Source: Gemmatimonadota bacterium
GTDB lineage: Bacteria; Gemmatimonadota; Gemmatimonadetes; Gemmatimonadales; GWC2-71-9
Direction: 5' to 3'
Assembly (NCBI GenBank): GCA_003220985.1
Contig: QHTY01000169.1
Coordinates: 17,331 to 27,895, forward strand
Length of the DNA stretch: 10,565 bases
The notes below the pieces were generated by a model. The model ran no database searches. It was not told the DNA's origin and worked only from the letters and a program-made list of their open reading frames with translations. Shown here piece by piece: positions 6,678-10,565 of this stretch. Within the stretch, counting starts at the first letter, position 1; every line of letters begins with the position of its first letter. The translations under genes and the position numbers were made by a program.

Positions 6678-7428
6678 GGCTCACCGCCGTAGGAACGGCC
6701 GACTCCTGGCGTGCGCGATACGGAATGGCCTCCGGCTCGATCCCGCGCTCGCGCGCAACGCGCCGTGCGGTCGTGAGACGCTTCAAGCCATCCATCGTCG
6801 CCCGCACCATGTTGTGCGGATTCGTGGAGCCGAGGCTCTTCGTCAGAATATCGCGGATTCCCGCGCACTCGAGCACCGCGCGCACCGGACCACCCGCGAT
6901 CACGCCGGTCCCCGACGCGGCGGGCTTGAGCAGCACGCGGCCCGCGCCGTGCTTCCCCACGATCTCGTGCGGAATCGTCCCACCCGTGAGCGGGACTTCG
7001 CTCATGCTGCGGCGCGCCGCTTCGACCGCCTTGCGCACGGCTTCGCTGACTTCGTTTGCCTTGCCGGTCGCGATTCCGACCTGCCCCTTGCCATCGCCGA
7101 CGGCGACGAGCGCGTTGAAGCTGAAGCGCCGGCCGCCCTTCACAACTTTCGCCACGCGATTGATCGCGACGACGTTCTCGACCATGCCGTCGCTGTCCCG
7201 CTGCCCGCCGCGGTCGCCGCCCTCGCGCCGATCTCCGCCGCGTCCTCTGCCCCGGCCGCGGCCGCCACCACCACCCTGGCCTCGAGGCCCACGCGCGGGA
7301 CGTCGCTCGTCCGGCGTCGCAGGGGTGGGGACGTCGGCCGCCGGCACCTCGGCCGCCGGCACCTCGGCCGCCGGCACGTTGGCCGCCGGCACGTTGGCCG
7401 AGGCTGCTTCGTCTTTCGGATCTGCCAT
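6670..7428 (-). CDS. rpsE: Small-subunit ribosomal protein uS5 with long repeat and Gly/Arg-rich N-terminal extension
   Basis: uS5 of the 30S subunit, which helps line the mRNA entry side with uS3 and uS4 and affects decoding accuracy and spectinomycin response. 252 residues against ~165-170 usually. The core starts near residue 82: ENVVAINRVAKVVKGGRRFSFNALVAVGDGKGQVGIATGKANEV, then TGGTIPHEIVGKHGAGRVLLKPA and GPVRAVLECAGIRDILTKSLGSTNPHNMVRATMDGL, all typical. Residues 11-34 are repeats of a VPAA(E/N/D) unit, and residues 42-77 are Gly/Arg-rich (for example GGGGGRGRGRGRGGDRREGG). The ATG at 7428 overlaps the rplR stop by one base (TAATG) and has GGAG at an ideal distance, so the long start is well supported; Met82 is an internal alternative with a poorer site. 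Spectinomycin-loop residues VKGGR are intact. Confidence 0.96.
   Translation of the reverse strand: MADPKDEAASANVPAANVPAAEVPAAEVPAADVPTPATPDERRPARGPRGQGGGGGRGRGRGRGGDRREGGDRGGQRDSDGMVENVVAINRVAKVVKGGRRFSFNALVAVGDGKGQVGIATGKANEVSEAVRKAVEAARRSMSEVPLTGGTIPHEIVGKHGAGRVLLKPAASGTGVIAGGPVRAVLECAGIRDILTKSLGSTNPHNMVRATMDGLKRLTTARRVARERGIEPEAIPYRARQESAVPTAVSRG
7331..7405. repeat. 15-bp tandem repeat, five copies, inside rpsE
   Basis: Units in plus orientation: acgtcggccgccggc (7331), acctcggccgccggc (7346), the same again (7361), acgttggccgccggc (7376), and a diverged acgttggccgaggct (7391). The period is a multiple of three, so copy-number changes keep the frame. Each unit encodes five residues of the N-terminal extension of uS5 (VPAA plus E, N or D). 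Confidence 0.92.
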
Positions 7429-7799
7429 TAGAACTCCAATCCGCCCTTGCGCGCGCCGTCAGCGACGGCTTTTACGCGACCGTGATACTGATAACCACCG
7501 CGGTCGAACACGACCGTGGCGATCCCTTTCTCCTTCGCCTTCGCCGCGATGAGCTTCCCGACCGCGAAGCTCCGCGCCACCTTGCCCTTGCCTTCGACCT
7601 GCACGCCTTCCGACGTGTCCGCGGCGCCGGCGATCGTGACGCCACGCTGGTCATCCACCAGCTGCGCGTAGATGTGCTTGGACGAGCGGAACACGACGAG
7701 GCGCGGCCGCTCGGGCGTGCCCTCGACCTTCTTGCGGACACGCAGATGCCGGCGATAGCGGCTATGCGCCGCGGTTTTGATCTTTCGAATGGAGCGCAT
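7428..7799 (-). CDS. rplR: Large-subunit ribosomal protein uL18
   Basis: uL18, a 5S rRNA-binding protein of the 50S central protuberance. 123 residues, normal length (117 in E. coli). The basic N-terminus (HSRYRRHLRVRKKVEGT, 12-28) and the motif RPRLVVFRSSKHIYAQLVDD (31-50) are typical, and the C-terminus FDRGGYQYHGRVKAVADGAR (98-117) followed by KGGLEF is the family signature. The ATG at 7799 follows the rplF stop by two bases (TAACCATG); the upstream GGCGGCG stretch is a weak ribosome binding site, so coupling with uL6 is likely. The stop overlaps the rpsE ATG by one base. Confidence 0.97.
   Translation of the reverse strand: MRSIRKIKTAAHSRYRRHLRVRKKVEGTPERPRLVVFRSSKHIYAQLVDDQRGVTIAGAADTSEGVQVEGKGKVARSFAVGKLIAAKAKEKGIATVVFDRGGYQYHGRVKAVADGARKGGLEF
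7434..7437 (-). promoter_or_regulatory. Ribosome binding site of rpsE
   Basis: GGAG lies within the final codons of rplR, 5 bases before the rpsE ATG at 7428, in the context TTGGAGTTCTAATG. It decides the start in favour of the long uS5 and places termination of uL18 and initiation of uS5 on one base. Confidence 0.75.
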
Positions 7800-7801
7800 G
7801 G

Positions 7802-8350
7802 TTATTTCGCCGCCGCCTGGGCCGTCTTGCCCGCCTTGCGCCGGACCTGCTCGCCCGCATAGCGAATGCCTTTGCCCTTGTATGGCTCGGGCGGCCGTAC
7901 GTTGCGCAGCTCCGCGGCCACCTGACCCACGAGTTCCTTGTCGATGCCCTCGACCTTCACGAGGACGTTGTTAGTCACCGTGATCTTGATGCCTTGGGGC
8001 GCGTGGTAGGGAACGGGATGCGAGAACCCCACCACGAGCTGCACGCCGAACGGCTTCGGTTCGGCCTTGTAGCCGACGCCCTGGATCTCGAGCGACTTGG
8101 CGAACCCCTCCGTGACGCCCTGCACCATGTTCGCGACGAGCGTGCGCGTCAGGCCGTGCAGCGCCTTGTGCTGCGACTCGTCGGAGGGGCGCTTCACGAC
8201 CACCGTGCTGTCTTCGAGGGCCAGCGCCATGTCCTCATGCAGCGTGCGGCTGATCTCGCCCTTCGGTCCCTTCACCGTGATCTTGTGCCCGTCGATCTGC
8301 ACCGTGACGCCCTGCGGCAGCGCAACAGGCTTTCTTCCGATCCGTGACAT
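7802..8350 (-). CDS. rplF: Large-subunit ribosomal protein uL6
   Basis: uL6 of the 50S subunit, located near the sarcin-ricin loop. 182 residues, normal length (177 in E. coli). MSRIGRKPVALPQGVTVQID at the start, ITVKGPKGEISRTL (24-37), the central LEIQGVGYKAE (87-97), and the C-terminal RPPEPYKGKGIRYAGEQVRRKAGK (152-175) are all textbook. The tail TAQAAAK is short and poorly conserved. The start at 8350 follows a 28-base gap from rpsH that holds three evenly spaced GGAG motifs. The next gene, rplR, starts two bases after the stop. Confidence 0.97.
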   Translation of the reverse strand: MSRIGRKPVALPQGVTVQIDGHKITVKGPKGEISRTLHEDMALALEDSTVVVKRPSDESQHKALHGLTRTLVANMVQGVTEGFAKSLEIQGVGYKAEPKPFGVQLVVGFSHPVPYHAPQGIKITVTNNVLVKVEGIDKELVGQVAAELRNVRPPEPYKGKGIRYAGEQVRRKAGKTAQAAAK

Positions 8351-8378
8351 CCTAGCTCCTAGCTCCCGACTCCAGGAT
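8351..8378 (-). promoter_or_regulatory. rpsH-rplF gap with three GGAG motifs at 7-base period
   Basis: On the mRNA strand the gap carries GGAGTCG, GGAGCTA, GGAGCTA, then GG directly before the rplF ATG. The GGAG copies are at 8373-8370, 8366-8363 and 8359-8356. The last ends 5 bases before the ATG and is the best Shine-Dalgarno site; the others are 7 and 14 bases further away. Confidence 0.7.
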
Positions 8379-8774
8379 TTACCACACCACCGCGAGCACC
8401 TCGCCGCCCACCCGGGCGGTGCGCGCTTCGCGGTCGGTCATGAGTCCCTGCGGCGTGCTCAGAATCGCCATGCCGAGGCCGTTCTTGATACGCGGGATCT
8501 CGCGCGCCTTGACGTAGCGCCGGAGCCCGGGCGACGACACGCGATGCAGCTCCCGAATGACCGGCGCGTCGTTGTGGTACTTCAAGTACAGCCGCAGCAG
8601 CCCATGCTGCCCATCGTCCAGGACCTTGAAGTCCTGGACGTAATGGTTGTCACGCAGAATCGTGGCGATCGCGACTTTCAGCTTCGACACCGGCATGTCG
8701 ACCCGGCGGTGGCCCGCGAGACACGCGTTGCGCACCCGGGTGAGCATATCGGCGACGGGATCAATAACGCTCAT
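8379..8774 (-). CDS. rpsH: Small-subunit ribosomal protein uS8
   Basis: uS8 binds 16S rRNA helix 21 early in 30S assembly; in E. coli it also represses the spc operon by binding its mRNA at the rplE start. 131 residues, normal length. Visible motifs: DPVADMLTRVRNACLAGHRRVDMP (5-28), SKLKVAIATIL (30-40), and the rRNA-binding C-terminal half RVSSPGLRRYVKAREIPRIKNGLGMAILSTPQGLMTD, ending GGEVLAVVW. The START at 8774 lies 15 bases after rpsN, with GGGGGA as ribosome binding site. A perfect 10-bp inverted repeat (8615-8640) lies in the coding region for residues 45-54. Confidence 0.97.
   Translation of the reverse strand: MSVIDPVADMLTRVRNACLAGHRRVDMPVSKLKVAIATILRDNHYVQDFKVLDDGQHGLLRLYLKYHNDAPVIRELHRVSSPGLRRYVKAREIPRIKNGLGMAILSTPQGLMTDREARTARVGGEVLAVVW
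8615..8640. repeat. Perfect 10-bp inverted repeat in rpsH
   Basis: CGTCCAGGAC (8615-8624), spacer CTTGAA (8625-8630), GTCCTGGACG (8631-8640). The arms are exact reverse complements and could form a 10-bp RNA stem with a 6-base loop within the uS8 message. No T tract follows on either strand, so it is not an intrinsic terminator. Confidence 0.85.
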
Positions 8775-8789
8775 CTCGTGTCCCCCGTC

Positions 8790-8975
8790 CTACCAGCTGG
8801 CTTTGCGCACGCCGGGAATCTCCCCGCGCAGCGCAAGCTCACGGAAACAGATGCGGCACAGCTTGAACTTCCGGAGCGTGCCGCGGCTGCGGCCGCAGCG
8901 CTGGCAGCGGTAGTAGCCCCGCACCTTGAATTTCGGACCCCGCTTCACCCGCTCCATCCACGCCTTCTTCGCCAT
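8790..8975 (-). CDS. rpsN: Small-subunit ribosomal protein uS14, zinc-binding short form (type Z)
   Basis: uS14 of the 30S head. 61 residues, the length of the zinc-binding form rather than the ~100-residue zinc-free form. MAKKAWMERVKRGPKFKVRG is followed by Cys24-x2-Cys27-x12-Cys40-x2-Cys43 (CQRC and CRIC), a complete zinc ribbon, then the conserved end RGEIPGVRKASW. The ATG at 8975 has AGGAG spanning the rplE stop (TAGGAGACTTCATG) with 5 bases of spacing. The frame remains open far upstream, but the motif content and ribosome binding site fix the start here. Only 8 bases separate it from rplE, so translation is likely coupled. Confidence 0.97.
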   Translation of the reverse strand: MAKKAWMERVKRGPKFKVRGYYRCQRCGRSRGTLRKFKLCRICFRELALRGEIPGVRKASW

Positions 8976-8983
8976 GAAGTCTC

Positions 8984-9697
8984 CTAGGCCGCTACCGGGG
9001 TTTCCACCCGGAACGGCATGCCCAGCTCGCGCAACAGCGCCAGCGCGGTGTCGTCCCGCCCGGCGCTCGTTACGAACGTGATGTCCATCCCGTGAATCCG
9101 CTCGACCTTGTCGTAGTCGATCTCGGGGAAAATCATCTGCTCCTTGATGCCCAGCGTGTAATTGCCGCGCCCGTCGAAGCTCTTGGTCGGCAGCCCGCGG
9201 AAATCGCGCATGCGCGGTACCGCGATCGTGATGAAGCGATCGAGGAACTCGTACATGCGGCCGCCGCGCAACGTCACGGCGCTTCCGATTGCCTGGCCTT
9301 CGCGCAAGTTGAAGTTCGCGATGGCCTTTTTGGCGCGCGTCACCACCGGATGCTGGCCGGTGATGGCCGCCAGCTCGGCGACCGCCGCCTCCAGCCCCTT
9401 CGGATTCTTGGACGCGTCCCCCATGCCGACGTTCAGCACGATCTTCTTGAGCCGCGGAATCTGGTGCGGGTTCTTGAACCCAAACTGCTGCTGCAGCTTG
9501 GCCCGCACCTGTTGCTCGTAGAAGTCCCACAACCGGGCCCGCGGCGCGGGCTCGACCGGCTCGGCGGGAACGGCCGCAGCCTCCGCCTTCGGCGCACCCT
9601 CTTCCTTGGGAGCCTTGGGCTTCTTCTGCTGCTTCTCCTGCTTGGGCTGCTTGTCCTGCTTCGGCTGTTTTTCTTGCTTCTCTTTTTCGTCTGCCAT
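8984..9697 (-). CDS. rplE: Large-subunit ribosomal protein uL5 with Lys/Gln/Glu-rich N-terminal extension
   Basis: uL5 binds 5S rRNA in the central protuberance and contacts the P-site tRNA. 237 residues against ~180 usually. The core starts near residue 53 (RARLWDFYEQQVRAKLQQQFG) and carries PRLKKIVLNVGMGDASKNPK (81-100), ITGQHPVVTRAKKAIANFNLREG (112-134), and GRGNYTLGIKEQMIFPEIDYDK, then GMDITFVTSA, all family hallmarks. Residues 1-52 are extra: a Lys/Gln/Glu stretch with hexapeptide repeats (EKQEKQ, PKQDKQ, PKQEKQ at 6-23), then an Ala/Pro/Glu-rich linker; this looks disordered. The ATG at 9697 has a strong GGAGG 5 bases upstream and no good start lies at the core boundary, so the extension is probably translated. 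The ribosome binding site overlaps a GC hairpin in the rplX-rplE gap. Confidence 0.96.
   Translation of the reverse strand: MADEKEKQEKQPKQDKQPKQEKQQKKPKAPKEEGAPKAEAAAVPAEPVEPAPRARLWDFYEQQVRAKLQQQFGFKNPHQIPRLKKIVLNVGMGDASKNPKGLEAAVAELAAITGQHPVVTRAKKAIANFNLREGQAIGSAVTLRGGRMYEFLDRFITIAVPRMRDFRGLPTKSFDGRGNYTLGIKEQMIFPEIDYDKVERIHGMDITFVTSAGRDDTALALLRELGMPFRVETPVAA
9629..9682. repeat. 18-bp imperfect tandem repeat, three copies, inside rplE
   Basis: Units in plus orientation: ctgcttctcctgcttggg (9629-9646), ctgcttgtcctgcttcgg (9647-9664), ctgtttttcttgcttctc (9665-9682). They encode the hexapeptides PKQEKQ, PKQDKQ and EKQEKQ of the uL5 N-terminal extension. The first two differ at two bases; the third is more diverged. 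Confidence 0.8.
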
Positions 9698-9705
9698 TTT
9701 TTCCT

Positions 9706-9727
9706 CCCCGGGGACATGGCCCCGGGG
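9706..9727 (-). promoter_or_regulatory. GC-only hairpin in the rplX-rplE gap overlapping the rplE ribosome binding site
   Basis: CCCCGGGG occurs at 9706-9713 and again at 9720-9727, separated by six bases (ACATGG on plus, CCAUGU in mRNA). Each arm is the reverse complement of the other, giving an 8-bp all-GC stem. The downstream arm supplies the first bases of GGGGAGG, the Shine-Dalgarno region of rplE (9709-9703). An upstream CC could also pair with the remaining GG across an AA/A internal loop, hiding the whole site. E. coli uS8 represses the spc operon at this same gene junction; whether this hairpin does so here is inference. No U tract follows, so it is not a typical terminator. Confidence 0.75.
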
Positions 9728-9732
9728 TTGGG

Positions 9733-10116
9733 TTACCGCACTCGTGGGATCGGCTGGCCGGATTTCACCGCGATCCGTTCCAGCTTGCCTTCCTTGTCGT
9801 GACGCCGGCGCACTCGCGTCGGCGCGCCCGACTTCGGGTCGAGCAGCATCACGTTCGACGCCGCTAGCCCCGCGGGAAACTCGATGATCCCGCTCTCGCC
9901 CTGCGGCGTCGTCGCCCGCTTGTGCTTCTTCACGATGTTCACGCCTTCCACGACGACCCGAAACTTCTTGGGATAGACGTGGAGGATCTTGCCTTCCTTG
10001 CCGCGGTGCTCGCCGCTGATCACGCGCACCACGTCGCCCTTGGCCACGTGCAGCTTGTGCCGCTCCGGAACCGTCCCACGCTCGCGCCGGGACTTCTTGT
10101 AAACGAGCGGCTTCAT
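9733..10116 (-). CDS. rplX: Large-subunit ribosomal protein uL24
   Basis: uL24 binds 23S rRNA near the exit tunnel and starts 50S assembly. 127 residues against ~103-105 usually. The KOW domain runs at about 24-50 (VAKGDVVRVISGEHRGKEGKILHVYP), followed by RVVVEGVNIVKKHKR (53-67) and IIEFPAGLAASNVMLLDP (77-94), all family signatures. About 20 basic residues (KPLVYKKSRRERGTVPERHK) precede the core. The ATG at 10116 is supported by a perfect GGAGGTGATC and lies one base after the rplN stop (TGATATG). After the stop at 9733 comes the largest gap of the window, 35 bases, holding the hairpin before rplE. Confidence 0.96.
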   Translation of the reverse strand: MKPLVYKKSRRERGTVPERHKLHVAKGDVVRVISGEHRGKEGKILHVYPKKFRVVVEGVNIVKKHKRATTPQGESGIIEFPAGLAASNVMLLDPKSGAPTRVRRRHDKEGKLERIAVKSGQPIPRVR

Positions 10117-10117
10117 A

Positions 10118-10486
10118 TCAGATCACCTCCGGCGCCAGCGACACGATCTTCATGAACTTTTTCTCGCGCAGCTCGCGGCCCACCGGGCCGAAGATGCGCG
10201 TGGCGCGTGGCTCGCCTTCGTCGTTGATCAGCACCGCCGCGTTTTCATCGAAACGGATGTAGGAGCCGTCCTTGCGCTTGGTCTCCTTGGCCGTGCGCAC
10301 GATCACCGCCTTCACCACTTCGCCCTTTTTGATCTGACCGGTGGGGATGGCGTCCTTGATCGTGACGACGACGACGTCGCCGAGCCCGGCGTAGCGGCGC
10401 TTGGACCCGCCGAGCACGCGGATGACGAGCGCGCGGCGCGCCCCCGAGTTATCCGCGATCTTGACCTGCGATTCTTGCTGCACCAT
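10118..10486 (-). CDS. rplN: Large-subunit ribosomal protein uL14
   Basis: uL14 of the 50S subunit, at the interface with the 30S and the binding site of the silencing factor RsfS in known bacteria. 122 residues, normal length. MVQQESQVKIADNSGARRAL (1-20), VLGGSKRRYAGLGD (24-37), the central IRFDENAAVLIND (77-89), and ATRIFGPVGRELREKKFMKI then VSLAPEVI (95-122) match the family end to end. The frame stays open to a possible start at 10525, but that overlaps rpsQ and adds a non-family peptide; the ATG at 10486 follows the rpsQ stop by two bases (TAGCCATG) and gives the standard N-terminus. The purine stretch GAGAAGG upstream is a fair ribosome binding site. Confidence 0.97.
   Translation of the reverse strand: MVQQESQVKIADNSGARRALVIRVLGGSKRRYAGLGDVVVVTIKDAIPTGQIKKGEVVKAVIVRTAKETKRKDGSYIRFDENAAVLINDEGEPRATRIFGPVGRELREKKFMKIVSLAPEVI
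10121..10130 (-). promoter_or_regulatory. Full-length Shine-Dalgarno sequence of rplX
   Basis: GGAGGTGATC on the minus strand is fully complementary to the usual 3' end of bacterial 16S rRNA. It forms the last codons of rplN (PEVI). The GAGGTGAT part ends 5 bases before the rplX ATG, which confirms that start and shows dual coding of a conserved uL14 tail and a ribosome binding site. Confidence 0.85.
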
Positions 10487-10488
10487 GG

Positions 10489-10565
10489 CTATTTCGCCTT
10501 CTCGATTATCTCGACCACCCGCCAACGTTTCCGTTTCGACAAGGGCCGAGTTTCCACGATGCGCA
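10489..10565 (-). CDS. rpsQ: Small-subunit ribosomal protein uS17, C-terminal end only
   Basis: The complement of the right edge reads RIVETRPLSKRKRWRVVEII then EKAK and a TAG stop at 10491-10489. The pattern RPLSK(x)K(x)W(x)xxxxxEKA is the conserved C-terminus of uS17, which binds 16S rRNA in the 30S body. Only the last 24 codons are present; the remainder (about 60 residues) lies beyond the window. The position directly before rplN is the conserved rpmC-rpsQ-rplN order, which supports the call. Two bases separate its stop from the rplN ATG. Confidence 0.93.
   Translation of the reverse strand, partial: RIVETRPLSKRKRWRVVEIIEKAK

Noticed and set aside
8976..9530. Upstream continuation of the uS14 frame to 9530, which would give a 246-residue protein
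   Set aside because: The added part is the alternative frame of rplE; uS14 starts at 8975 with its own ribosome binding site and a standard N-terminus.
9433..9717. Frame starting at the AUG in the hairpin loop before rplE
   Set aside because: It is a +1 shadow of the rplE extension, Ser/Arg-rich with no family resemblance; kept only as a detail of the hairpin finding.
10487..10525. Longer rplN start at 10525
   Set aside because: It overlaps the rpsQ 3' end and adds 13 residues not seen in uL14; the ATG at 10486 gives the standard N-terminus.

Overview
The window is a high-GC bacterial chromosomal segment (about two-thirds G+C by eye) that is almost entirely coding. Its backbone is the 3' part of the S10/spc ribosomal-protein cluster, read on the minus strand from right to left: rpsQ (3' end only), rplN, rplX, rplE, rpsN, rpsH, rplF, rplR, rpsE, rpmD, rplO, secY, adk, map. 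This is the conserved bacterial order. The uS14 is the short four-cysteine zinc form and several starts are GTG. The taxon cannot be fixed from the sequence alone. A high-GC phylum such as Gemmatimonadota would fit, but that is an inference.

Left of map, the genes infA, rpmJ, rpsM, rpsK, rpsD and rpoA that often follow are absent. Instead map meets a two-gene plus-strand unit tail to tail: suhB-like inositol monophosphatase (951-1748) and ftcD, a fused formimidoyltransferase-cyclodeaminase (1748-3202). The stop codons of ftcD and map abut inside TGATCA with no spacer. Further left, trpS (tryptophanyl-tRNA synthetase, its C-terminus cut off by the window edge) runs on the minus strand. Its start is head to head with suhB, with 11 bases between the two start codons.

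The minus-strand genes are tightly packed, with junctions from a 14-base overlap to a 35-base gap, so they are probably co-transcribed and translationally coupled. Together they supply ribosomal subunits, the Sec translocon channel, adenylate kinase and N-terminal methionine removal. ftcD feeds one-carbon units from histidine breakdown into folate, and trpS charges tRNA-Trp. No non-coding stretch reaches 300 bases; the longest gap is 35 bases (rplX-rplE). I found no tRNA, rRNA, CRISPR, insertion sequence or convincing intrinsic terminator.

The less ordinary points are: (1) low-complexity or basic N-terminal extensions on uS5, uL5, uL15 and uL30, two of them built from short tandem DNA repeats; (2) a GC-only hairpin in the rplX-rplE gap that overlaps the rplE ribosome binding site, where E. 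coli has its S8 feedback site; (3) three GGAG motifs with a 7-base period before rplF; (4) a four-cysteine motif in TrpRS resembling the [4Fe-4S] motif of the Thermotoga enzyme. I see no wholly new multi-gene system here.
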